9,397 nt of DNA, from contig JAUHVN010000091.1 in the NCBI GenBank assembly GCA_030425055.1, positions 1 to 9,397 of the forward strand. Reading direction: 5' to 3'. This document shows positions 1 to 7,282 of this stretch, piece by piece; the stretch's first letter is position 1; each line of letters begins with the position of its first letter. The stretch comes from Actinomycetes bacterium. GTDB taxonomy: Bacteria; Actinomycetota; Actinomycetes; Actinomycetales; Microbacteriaceae. The notes below the pieces were generated by a model. The model saw only the letters and a program-made list of their open reading frames with translations, searched no databases and was not told where the DNA came from. The translations under genes were made by a program, and so were the position numbers.

Positions 1-3000
1 GCCGTTCGTCGTGACGACGGGACGCACGGTCACCGACCCCGGCGCCCCCGGCGCGTCGTACGCCCACGCGACGGTCTGCACCGATCCGCGCGAGGCCCCG
101 ACGGCGTTGACCGCCACCGCCTCGTACGTGCGCTGCTCGCCGTTGGGGGCGGTGATGGGCGGGCACGTGCCATCGGCGGCGCATTGGGCGACCACCCGCC
201 CCTCGGAGCGCACCGTGAAGCCGGTGAGCGCCGGGTAGGCCTGGCGGGCCTCGCCCGGATCGACGCGCAGTGTCAGGGTGCCGTCGGCGAAGCCGGTCTG
301 CACGATGCTCGCAGGCGCCTTCGGGTAGCCCTGCAGATCCAGCAGCAGGCGTCCGTCGCGCTCGGCGTTGGTGCGGCGACCCTGGGCGTCCTGCACCGAG
401 AAGGTCGCCGTGCACGTCGCACCGGGGGCATCCGCCGTCCAGGACGCCGCGATCGCCGATGCCGACACGACAGAGAAGCTCACGCCGACGCACGCGCCGG
501 TCGCCCGTACGTCGACGACCTCGAGGGGCGTGCGCGGCAGCGGATTGACCTCGCCGCCGGCGCCGATCACCGACACCGTGCAGCCCGAACCGGATGCCTG
601 CGAGCAGACCTGCGTGACCGATCCGCCCTGGGGCAGCGTCGACGGCGCCTGGCCGACGCGCAGGATGAGCCGCACCGGCTGCACATCGGGGTGGCTCGTG
701 ACCGACACGATCGCGGCGTCCTCCGCGCCCGGCACCGCGCGGTCGGCGCCGGTGACCGTGATGACCGATCCCGACAGCGACACGGTGAACGCCGAGCCGC
801 CGTAGTCGACCGCGTAGCGGATGCCTGCCCAGTCGGCCCGAAGCTGCCACGTCGTCATGTCGCGCAGATCGAAGGTCGCCGTCTCGCCGGGTCCGACCGT
901 CATCGACCCCGCGCGCAGCTCGGGCTGCGGGTCGAGCGGACGCACGGTCACCGGCACCGAGAGGTACGTCCACTCCTCCTGGCCGGTGACCCGCACCGGC
1001 ACGACGCACGCGTCGACCCACGGCGCCCCCGGACCGGCGTCGTAGCGCACCGACGTGCCCGACTCGAGCGTGCACGACGCATCGGATCGCGCTCCGGACG
1101 TGCGCACGTCGTCGCCCACCTCGAGCACGCTGCCGCGCGGCTTGGCCACGAGCGCGGTCATGTCGAACGTCACGGTCTCGAGCTCGTCGACCTCGGGGGT
1201 CTGCGCGCCCGACCGCAGCGCGAGCGCCAGGTCGTCGTCGCCGGGCACGCGCAGGAAGGCGTACGTCGTCACCTCGCCCGAGGCCCCTTCGCCGGTGACG
1301 GCGAACGGGATGATGCGGGTGCGCTCGGGAAGGTCTCCGCGCAGCCGGCTTCCCGCGACGGCGACGCCGGGCGGGTCGCCCCACAGCGACACCTCGAGGC
1401 CGGAGACGTCGCCGCCCGACCACGTGGCCTTGCCGTCGAGGACGTCGACGCCGCCCGGGAAGTCGTCGCGCGTCTCGGCCGTCAGCACCGTGTCGTCGAC
1501 GACCGGGTAGTCGGGCACGCTCTCGCGGACGACCTTGACGACGATGAGCCCGCGCCCGGTGTTCCCCGACGACGACTCGACGTCGTAGAGGAACGACATC
1601 GTGGCGGGGGCCGTGCCCGCGGCGATGACCACGGTCGTGTCGTCGATCTCGCGGATGCGTGCGTCCAGCCGGTCGTATTCGGGATTGGGACTGCCGTCGA
1701 CGAGCGCCGAGGGGAGGTCGGGGCGCAGGTCGGTCAGCTCGAGCGTGCCGCCCGTCGGGTCGACGTCGTTGGCCAGCGGGCTCACCCGGATGGTCCGGTC
1801 GGCGCCCGCCTGCACCTGCACGTAGTCGGTGAAGGTGATCGGGCTGGGGTTCGACTGGCCGTCGAGCACGCCGATGCGCACGGTGCCCTCGCCGGTCTCG
1901 CCGAACGCGTCGACGACGCGGTAGCGGAACGAGACCTGGCCGGCGTCGCCGGGCACGCTGGTGTAGACGATCGAGACGCCGTCGGGTGCGATCGCCGCCG
2001 ACCCGGTCGCGGGCTGGCTCACGATGCGGTCGAGCGCGACGACATCCCCGTCGGGGTCCATGCCGAACCCGTCGAACTCGACGACGGTGCTCTGACCGCT
2101 GAGCACGCGACCGACGAGGGTGTCGGGCAGCGGGGCGCGGTTGGCGTCGTCGGCGAGCACCTGGATGCGCACGGTCGCGGTGTCGGCGAGCGAGGGCGCT
2201 CCGGTGGTGAAGACCGAATAGTCGACGCCGTACTCCCCCGGCTCGTCGGGCGCGAGGTAGCGCAGCAGGTCGCCCGAGGCGAAGGCGAGCGCGTCCTCGG
2301 TCGACGACACGACCGATGCGGGGTTGAGGGTCGGCCGCCCGCCCGCGGGCGAGATGTCGTTGTCGAGCACCGGGATGTCGATCTGCGAGCCGGCGCGCAC
2401 CACGACGGTGTCGTCGACGGCGATCGGCGCGACCTCGGGTGCAGGCGGCAGCAGGAAGACGGTGGCCTCGCCCGTGACCGCGGCACCGGCATCCTCGCTG
2501 CCGTCGCTGACGGTGTACGCGACGGTGCCGAGACGTCCGGCCGCGCCCGTGGCGGTGGTTCCCGTGACCCGCAGGTGGTTCTGCCCGACGGCGTCGACGG
2601 CGAGGGATGCCCCGGGGTCGGCGCGCCCGACGACGTCGCTGAGCAGCAGCACGCGCCCGGTCGGGTTCGACACCGCGGCGAAGACGTCGAGCGTCGCGTC
2701 CTGCTGCGGCCGCACGAACGCGACGACGGGGGCGGTGGCCAGCTGCGGCGGTGCGTCCTCGGCGAGCAGCGTGATCCTCGCCGTGCCCGTGGCATCCGTC
2801 GTGCCGTCGGTCACCGTGAAGCCGATGCGGAACGTGCCGGCCGCCGCGGCCATGAAGTCGAACGACGTCGTGCCGTCGACGACCGTGGCCGTCGCCGACG
2901 CGTCGTCGAGCACGCGCACCGAGTCCAGCGACATCGCGCCCGTCGTGCCCGTGACGTGCGGCGCGACGTCGATCGTGAGCCCCGTGCCCACGCTGTCGAC

Positions 3001-4833
3001 GACGGCGAACGACTGGACCGACATCGTCGGCTGCGGACTGACGCGCACGACGAGGGGCTTGGTCGTCGTGCGCCCCGTCGTGTCCGACACCGTGACGTCG
3101 ATCGAGACGACCTGCTCGCCGCCGGTGCCGTCGTCGGCGTGCTGGTAGACGACGTCGCCGGCGGGCGTCGCCGCGACGCTTCCCGCCGCGTCGGCGCTCA
3201 CGGCCGACAGCAGCAGCAGCGGGTCGCCCTCGGGATCGACCCAGCCCGAGAGGACGGGCACGGTGACGGTGCCGCTGCGCGCGACCTCGGGCGTCGGCCA
3301 CTCCTGCAGGCATCCCTCGACGCCGCACCACTCGGGGGCGGAATCCTGCCCCTCGGGGGCGACCGTCAGCGTCACCGACGTCGGCGCCGACAGCAGTCCG
3401 CCGTCGGCCGTGCCGTCGTCGACGGCGTACTGGAAGGTCGCGGTGCCCGATGCGCCCGGTTCGGTGCGCACGGCGAGGCGCCCGCCGTCGTCGGTGATCG
3501 AGACGGTGCCGAAGCCGGGGTCGAGACCGGTCACCGACTCGGGGTCGATGCTGAGCACGTCCTCGTTGGGATCGTGGTCGTTGAGCAGCACGGGCAGCGT
3601 CGCGAGGCTGCCCGCGCGCACACCGAACTCGTCGGGCTCGGCGATCGGCGGCTTGGGGTCGATGACGAGGCTCAGCTGCTCCTCGCTCTCGACCGCGTCG
3701 GGGTCGCTGCGGTCGTCGAGGGTCCAGTCCTGGCTGGATGCCACCAGCCGGCCGTCCGGCACGGTCCAGACCCAGCCGGTGCGCGTCTCGTTGAGGATGA
3801 CGGCGTCGTCGCCGGCGACGAGCACCGGTCGGCGCTGGTCGGGAAGCGACTGGCCGCCGTAGTCGAGCGTCGTCGATCCGCCCCGGCTGCTCCACAGCGT
3901 GCCCGGCTCGTTCCCCCGCGGCAGCCACGCCGCCAGCAGCGCGCCATCATGCACGATGGGCTGCGCCGGGGCGCCGAGCACGGTGGTGCCGGTGCCGAAC
4001 ACCAGGCGCGGCTGCGCACCGTCCACGGGCACCTCGATCAGCGACGTCTCGTCGACGACGCGCACGACCCGCGCGGCCGGATCGGGTGCGGCGACGACGA
4101 CGGCTCCCGTCGTGCCGGCCGAGACCGGTCCGTCGGCTCCGCGCACCCAGACCTGCCCGTCCTCGGCGTCGACCACCGCCCACGTGTCGCCGGCCGCCGT
4201 GATCTGCGGTGAGCTCAGTCCGTCGGGCGCGAACGCGTCGCGCTGGCGCACCTCCGACGTGGCGATGTCATAGCGCAGCACCGAGCCGTCGGCGGACGAG
4301 ACGGCGAACAGCGTTCCGCGCGCGTCGACGGCGATCGCCTCGGCCGCGTACTGCGGCGCATCGTCGTCGTCGGTGCGGAACGGGTCGAGCACGGTCGCGT
4401 CGCCGGTCGAGAGGCGCCCGACGTAGACCGCGCCCGCATCCGTGCGGTACGCGACGAAGTCGCCCGCGGTCGCGACGTCGGTCGTGCCGGCCGGGGTCGA
4501 CGGCGACGCACGCAGCGTCTGCTCGTCGAGGTCGATCGGCATGGCGGGGTCGATGCGGGTGAGCTTGCTGAAGCTGTCGCTGAAGAGGAACGCGCCGTCG
4601 GCGGTGTGCACGACCTCGCTCGGGTTGCCGACGCTGCGGACGGTGTCCAGTTCGCCGATGGTCGTGTTGACGCGTGCATAGCGGCGGCCGTCGCCGGTCT
4701 GCAGCGCCCACACCGAGGCATCCACCTTCGGCGTCTCCTGCGCGTCGAGTCCCGGCCACACCACGCTGATCCCGACGATCAGGCCGACCGCGGCCAGTCC
4801 CGCGGTGAGGCCGGCGACCACGCCGCGCCTCAC
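1..4833 (-). CDS. Giant Ig-like/FnIII multidomain surface protein, partial (C-terminus off left edge)
   Basis: The frame is open without a stop from a GTG at 4833 to base 1 (1611 codons), continuing leftwards out of the window. The GTG overlaps the kinase stop in a GTGA junction, so the genes are co-transcribed and probably translationally coupled. Residues about 5-25 form a hydrophobic signal or anchor helix after Arg-Arg. Residues about 30-390 look like a repeated beta-propeller-type region without cysteine. From DPKPP (392) follow bacterial Ig/cadherin-like domains (Big_9-type), marked by NDHDPNED (418-425), VDPEGDP (532-538), DNDISP (near 825), DPDGD (926-930) and ANDVDP (1021-1026). Likely disulfide pairs are Cys503/508, 1254/1276, 1410/1418, 1448/1474 and 1551/1557. 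The last 90 residues resemble an FnIII domain. Proteins of this architecture are, to my knowledge, found in actinobacterial clusters with MoxR ATPase, DUF58 and transglutaminase genes, none of which is visible here. The role is unknown; a surface scaffold or sensor is inferred. Confidence 0.93.
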   Translation of the reverse strand, partial: MRRGVVAGLTAGLAAVGLIVGISVVWPGLDAQETPKVDASVWALQTGDGRRYARVNTTIGELDTVRSVGNPSEVVHTADGAFLFSDSFSKLTRIDPAMPIDLDEQTLRASPSTPAGTTDVATAGDFVAYRTDAGAVYVGRLSTGDATVLDPFRTDDDDAPQYAAEAIAVDARGTLFAVSSADGSVLRYDIATSEVRQRDAFAPDGLSSPQITAAGDTWAVVDAEDGQVWVRGADGPVSAGTTGAVVVAAPDPAARVVRVVDETSLIEVPVDGAQPRLVFGTGTTVLGAPAQPIVHDGALLAAWLPRGNEPGTLWSSRGGSTTLDYGGQSLPDQRRPVLVAGDDAVILNETRTGWVWTVPDGRLVASSQDWTLDDRSDPDAVESEEQLSLVIDPKPPIAEPDEFGVRAGSLATLPVLLNDHDPNEDVLSIDPESVTGLDPGFGTVSITDDGGRLAVRTEPGASGTATFQYAVDDGTADGGLLSAPTSVTLTVAPEGQDSAPEWCGVEGCLQEWPTPEVARSGTVTVPVLSGWVDPEGDPLLLLSAVSADAAGSVAATPAGDVVYQHADDGTGGEQVVSIDVTVSDTTGRTTTKPLVVRVSPQPTMSVQSFAVVDSVGTGLTIDVAPHVTGTTGAMSLDSVRVLDDASATATVVDGTTSFDFMAAAAGTFRIGFTVTDGTTDATGTARITLLAEDAPPQLATAPVVAFVRPQQDATLDVFAAVSNPTGRVLLLSDVVGRADPGASLAVDAVGQNHLRVTGTTATGAAGRLGTVAYTVSDGSEDAGAAVTGEATVFLLPPAPEVAPIAVDDTVVVRAGSQIDIPVLDNDISPAGGRPTLNPASVVSSTEDALAFASGDLLRYLAPDEPGEYGVDYSVFTTGAPSLADTATVRIQVLADDANRAPLPDTLVGRVLSGQSTVVEFDGFGMDPDGDVVALDRIVSQPATGSAAIAPDGVSIVYTSVPGDAGQVSFRYRVVDAFGETGEGTVRIGVLDGQSNPSPITFTDYVQVQAGADRTIRVSPLANDVDPTGGTLELTDLRPDLPSALVDGSPNPEYDRLDARIREIDDTTVVIAAGTAPATMSFLYDVESSSGNTGRGLIVVKVVRESVPDYPVVDDTVLTAETRDDFPGGVDVLDGKATWSGGDVSGLEVSLWGDPPGVAVAGSRLRGDLPERTRIIPFAVTGEGASGEVTTYAFLRVPGDDDLALALRSGAQTPEVDELETVTFDMTALVAKPRGSVLEVGDDVRTSGARSDASCTLESGTSVRYDAGPGAPWVDACVVPVRVTGQEEWTYLSVPVTVRPLDPQPELRAGSMTVGPGETATFDLRDMTTWQLRADWAGIRYAVDYGGSAFTVSLSGSVITVTGADRAVPGAEDAAIVSVTSHPDVQPVRLILRVGQAPSTLPQGGSVTQVCSQASGSGCTVSVIGAGGEVNPLPRTPLEVVDVRATGACVGVSFSVVSASAIAASWTADAPGATCTATFSVQDAQGRRTNAERDGRLLLDLQGYPKAPASIVQTGFADGTLTLRVDPGEARQAYPALTGFTVRSEGRVVAQCAADGTCPPITAPNGEQRTYEAVAVNAVGASRGSVQTVAWAYDAPGAPGSVTVRPVVTTNG

Positions 4834-5966
4834 GAGAACGCCCCCATCGCCGCGGCCACCGCCACGCCGGCTCCGGCGACGAGCGCGAGTGCGCCGGCAC
4901 CGATCAGCCACGGCAGGGCGCGGCGCCGGCCCGGGGCATCCGCCGTGAACGCGGTCTCCTCGTCGCGCGCGAGTCCCGCGATCCCGGCGCTCTCGCGCGG
5001 CTTGCGCGACGTCGGACGGTCGATGCGGCTGCGCGCCGGGCCGCGCATCGACTCGTCGGCGAAGTCGACCGAGTCCGACGCGGGATGCCACTGGTCGTCG
5101 GCGACCTCGAGAGGCGTCAGCGACCAGCCCTGGCCGGTCTGCACCTCGCGGAAGGCCTCGCCGAGGTCGCGCGCCGACGCGTAGCGCTTGTCGGGATCGC
5201 GCGACATCGCGCGCGCCAGCACGTCCTGCAGCGCGGCCGGCACGTCGGTGCGCGCGATCTCGCTGTAGGACGCGCGCGCGATGCGCCGACGCAGCTGCTC
5301 TTTGGAGTTCTGGCCCTTCTCACGCCGCTCGAACGGGCTGTGCCCGGCCAGCAGCGAGTACACCGTGGCGCCCAGGCTCCACACCTCGCTCGAGACAGTG
5401 CCCGGCGTCACTTCGGCGATGACCTCGGGCGCGCTCCACGGCACCGACATCGCGAGCACCTCGCTGTCGGGGTGACGGGTCAGCGACGACGAGATCCCGA
5501 AGTCGGCGAGGACGGGTGCGCCGAACGTGGTGATGAGGATGTTGCTCGGCTTGACGTCGCGGTGCACGAGGCCGGCGCGGTGGGCGGACTCGAGCGCGCT
5601 GGCCATCCGCACGCCGATCGCGAGCACCTCGTCCACGGGGAGCCGCTCGACGCGATAGCGCTGCGCGAGCGAGCCCGGGCAGTACTCCATGACGATGTAA
5701 GGCCGTCCGTCGGCCGAGATGCCCGCCTGGTAGACGGTCACGATCGACGGATGCGCCGACAGATGGGCGAGCACATCGGCCTCGGCGTTGAACATGCGCC
5801 GCAGGTCGGGGTCGCGCACATCGGCCGGCAGCACCTTCACCGCGACGTCGCGGCGGGGCATGTCCTGTTCGTAGAGGAAGACGTCGGCGAAGCCGCCGGA
5901 GCCGAGCGGACGGATGTAGGTGAGGCCGGGCAGGATGGGCGGAGCAGACGGCAGGCGGTGGGCCAC
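4830..5966 (-). CDS. Membrane-anchored Hanks-type serine/threonine protein kinase (378 aa)
   Basis: This is a complete eukaryote-like kinase that transfers ATP phosphate to Ser/Thr at the inner membrane face. Visible motifs (numbered from the GTG) are the glycine loop GSGGFADV (22-29), AVK with Lys44, helix-C Glu62, HRDVKPSN (135-142; Asp137, Lys139, Asn142), DFG (155-157), APE (179-181) and Arg261 in RDPDKRY. A basic, Ser/Thr-containing juxtamembrane linker leads to one helix (about 350-376) ending FS, so there is no PASTA or other extracellular domain. I chose GTG at 5966 because GGAGG lies 5 bases upstream. An in-frame ATG at 6038 has no ribosome site and sits inside a putative -10 box. 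Oddities are Glu194 where subdomain IX usually has Asp (SEVWSLG), and SVPWSAPE instead of the usual GT-x-x-Y-x-APE P+1 loop. The next gene overlaps by 4 bp. Kinase identity is certain; substrates are unknown. Confidence 0.97.
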   Translation of the reverse strand: MAHRLPSAPPILPGLTYIRPLGSGGFADVFLYEQDMPRRDVAVKVLPADVRDPDLRRMFNAEADVLAHLSAHPSIVTVYQAGISADGRPYIVMEYCPGSLAQRYRVERLPVDEVLAIGVRMASALESAHRAGLVHRDVKPSNILITTFGAPVLADFGISSSLTRHPDSEVLAMSVPWSAPEVIAEVTPGTVSSEVWSLGATVYSLLAGHSPFERREKGQNSKEQLRRRIARASYSEIARTDVPAALQDVLARAMSRDPDKRYASARDLGEAFREVQTGQGWSLTPLEVADDQWHPASDSVDFADESMRGPARSRIDRPTSRKPRESAGIAGLARDEETAFTADAPGRRRALPWLIGAGALALVAGAGVAVAAAMGAFS

Positions 5967-5971
5967 CGATC

Positions 5972-5976
5972 CCTCC
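5972..5976 (-). promoter_or_regulatory. Ribosome binding site deciding the kinase start
   Basis: On the minus strand GGAGG lies five bases before the GTG at 5966. No comparable purine run precedes the upstream in-frame ATG at 6038, so this site supports the shorter 378-aa kinase. Confidence 0.75.
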
Positions 5977-6036
5977 CCCGGAGTCAGCCGCCGGGACCCG
6001 GCGGGGTGTGCGCGGACGCGCGACGGAAACCCGGCC

Positions 6037-6042
6037 ATGCTA
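6037..6042 (-). promoter_or_regulatory. Putative -10 box for the kinase / Ig-like protein operon
   Basis: TAGCAT on the minus strand fits the actinobacterial TANNNT -10 pattern. It lies in the only AT-rich patch of the 121-bp gap between the kinase and the CxxC gene. Transcription would start near 6030, leaving a leader of roughly 65 bases and excluding the ATG at 6038 as a start codon. I see no good -35 hexamer at the expected distance, so this is a weak call. Confidence 0.35.
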
Positions 6043-6087
6043 ACAAAACGAACTACGAGTCCCCTGCCGGGATGTGGACGCCTGCCG

Positions 6088-6744
6088 TCACACGGTCGGC
6101 GGCTCGCCCGGGTCGAACGGCGCGTCGAGCGACTTGGTCAGCTCATCGAGGAGCGCCTCGATCTGCGGCTCGACGAATTCGGCCAGCGCGGCCTGGATGC
6201 GAAGGCGATGGTGGAGCAGGATGCTGCACACCTCGCGGCCGACCATGTTGGCGTAGTCGTCGGCGAGCCCGACCTCCTGCCGCAACGCGGCCTTGGCCTC
6301 GTCGCTGAGCGGCGGCAGCGCGGGCACGTCGGCATCGGCCTCCTCGGCCATCCCCGCGATGGTGAACAGGAACGGTGCGCCCGGCACCGGATCGGGGTCG
6401 AGCGGCATCCCCTCGAACTCGGGGTCGAGCCCCTCGGACGGACGATACGTGCGGGCGCGGTTGCGCGCCGCCTGCTGATCGAGCTCGGCCTGCAGCATCG
6501 GCAGGTTCAGCGCGGTGTACTCGGCCACGGCGTGGTCGACGATGGTCTTCATGCGGGTCGAGAGCCCGTGCTGCACGCCGTGGGGGACGTCGGCACCGAG
6601 CCCGGCGGCCGAGAGCACGGGCGAGCCGAAGCACCGGCGACACGGGGCGACGCGGCCGCGGTGGGTGGCGGGCTCCCAGCGCGGCAGCCAGCGCAGCCAG
6701 GCGTCGACGGCCTGGCTCACCTGCGTCTCCAGCGAGCGCTCCAC
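6088..6744 (-). CDS. Uncharacterised soluble protein with a CxxC motif (218 aa)
   Basis: I do not recognise a named family. The product has no signal peptide or membrane helix and is probably cytosolic. The N-terminal third is Trp- and Arg-rich (WLRWLPRW at 17-24) and carries CRRCFG (Cys35, Cys38) with histidines at 28, 55 and 59, which could make a small metal site, though only one CxxC is present. The middle is Pro/Asp-rich (about 105-125). The C-terminal part (about 145-205) reads as amphipathic helices with a third Cys at 173. I chose GTG at 6744 because a TANNNT box ends exactly six bases upstream, as expected for a leaderless transcript. The alternative GTG at 6720 has GGAGA five bases upstream and would remove eight residues. 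Codon use matches its neighbours. It lies between two operons and seems to be transcribed on its own. Confidence 0.88.
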   Translation of the reverse strand: MERSLETQVSQAVDAWLRWLPRWEPATHRGRVAPCRRCFGSPVLSAAGLGADVPHGVQHGLSTRMKTIVDHAVAEYTALNLPMLQAELDQQAARNRARTYRPSEGLDPEFEGMPLDPDPVPGAPFLFTIAGMAEEADADVPALPPLSDEAKAALRQEVGLADDYANMVGREVCSILLHHRLRIQAALAEFVEPQIEALLDELTKSLDAPFDPGEPPTV

Positions 6745-6750
6745 CCTTCA

Positions 6751-6756
6751 ACGGTA
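6751..6756 (-). promoter_or_regulatory. Putative -10 box (TACCGT) of a leaderless promoter
   Basis: TACCGT on the minus strand fits TANNNT and ends six bases before the GTG at 6744, so transcription would start at or next to the start codon. The bases before the GTG (TGAAGG) are too close to act as a normal ribosome site. No clear -35 is visible, which is common in such promoters. Confidence 0.5.
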
Positions 6757-6770
6757 GAGGCGAAGGGGCG

Positions 6771-6788
6771 CGGATGCACCGTCATCCG
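6771..6788. repeat. Inverted repeat CGGATG-N6-CATCCG between genes
   Basis: Perfect 6-bp arms (6771-6776 and 6783-6788) flank CACCGT. The stem can be lengthened by three pairs with one bulged base. It follows the stop of the four-helix membrane protein by about 22 bp and covers the -35 region of the next gene. It could be a weak T-less terminator, an operator or chance. Confidence 0.35.
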
Positions 6789-6810
6789 CCGCGACACGGC
6801 GCGTCGGGCG

Positions 6811-7281
6811 CTAATCTCCGTCCTCCCACGGCCACTTCGGCCGCTCGGCCCGCGTGCGCACCAGGGCCACCCCCGCCCAGCCGCACACCAGCGCGACACC
6901 GGCGATGACGGCTCCGAACCAGCTCGTGGCGAGCATCCCGACCGCGGCCGCGGCTACGCCGGGACTCGCGACGAACAGAGCGCCCAGGCCCACGCCCACG
7001 AGGTAGGCGAGGAACGCCGCGGCGGCCGTCACGGGTGCCAGCCAGTAGGTCGGGCGCGGTCGCCGCACGCCCGCCAGGAGCACGCCGGCGAAGGCGAGCA
7101 CCGAGAGCGCGATCCCGAGCACTCCCGGCAGCTGCCCGAGATCGGGCACCGCGATGACGTCCTCGTCGAGCGCGAGGCTCGTCATCCCCAGCCCGAAGAC
7201 CACCAGCGCGAGGTCGGCGGCGGCGGCCAGAACGACCGCGAGGGCGGGCCGGACTCCCGGGCCGCCCTCGTCGTCGGTCAT
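6811..7281 (-). CDS. Four-helix integral membrane protein of unknown function (156 aa)
   Basis: A short acidic N-terminus (MTDDEGG) precedes four hydrophobic segments at about 12-35, 51-72, 82-104 and 115-141. A basic then acidic cytosolic tail ends in RPKWPWEDGD. The ATG follows the stop of the upstream gene after a single base (TGA-C-ATG) and has no strong ribosome site of its own, so translation is probably coupled to that gene. I see no catalytic motif or transporter signature. The acidic loop between helices 1 and 2 (LALDEDVIAVPD) is the most distinctive segment. From memory it resembles small DUF-type membrane proteins of Microbacteriaceae (possibly DUF6121), but I could not verify this. 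With the upstream multi-helix protein it probably forms a membrane unit, which is inferred from gene order alone. Confidence 0.88.
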   Translation of the reverse strand: MTDDEGGPGVRPALAVVLAAAADLALVVFGLGMTSLALDEDVIAVPDLGQLPGVLGIALSVLAFAGVLLAGVRRPRPTYWLAPVTAAAAFLAYLVGVGLGALFVASPGVAAAAVGMLATSWFGAVIAGVALVCGWAGVALVRTRAERPKWPWEDGD

Positions 7282-7282
7282 G

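Noticed and set aside
184..4212. Very long plus-strand open frame (1342 codons)
   Set aside because: It lies opposite the Ig-like protein gene, is dominated by Arg/His/Asp/Gly/Ala with no recognisable domain, and reflects the high-GC complement of real codons.
5967..6038. In-frame ATG at 6038 extending the kinase by 24 residues
   Set aside because: It has no ribosome site, lies inside a putative -10 box and adds a basic stretch unlike a kinase N-terminus; GTG 5966 has a strong GGAGG.
6720..6744. GTG at 6720 as the start of the CxxC protein
   Set aside because: It has a fair GGAGA site, but the GTG at 6744 has exact leaderless spacing from a TANNNT box. Not excluded.
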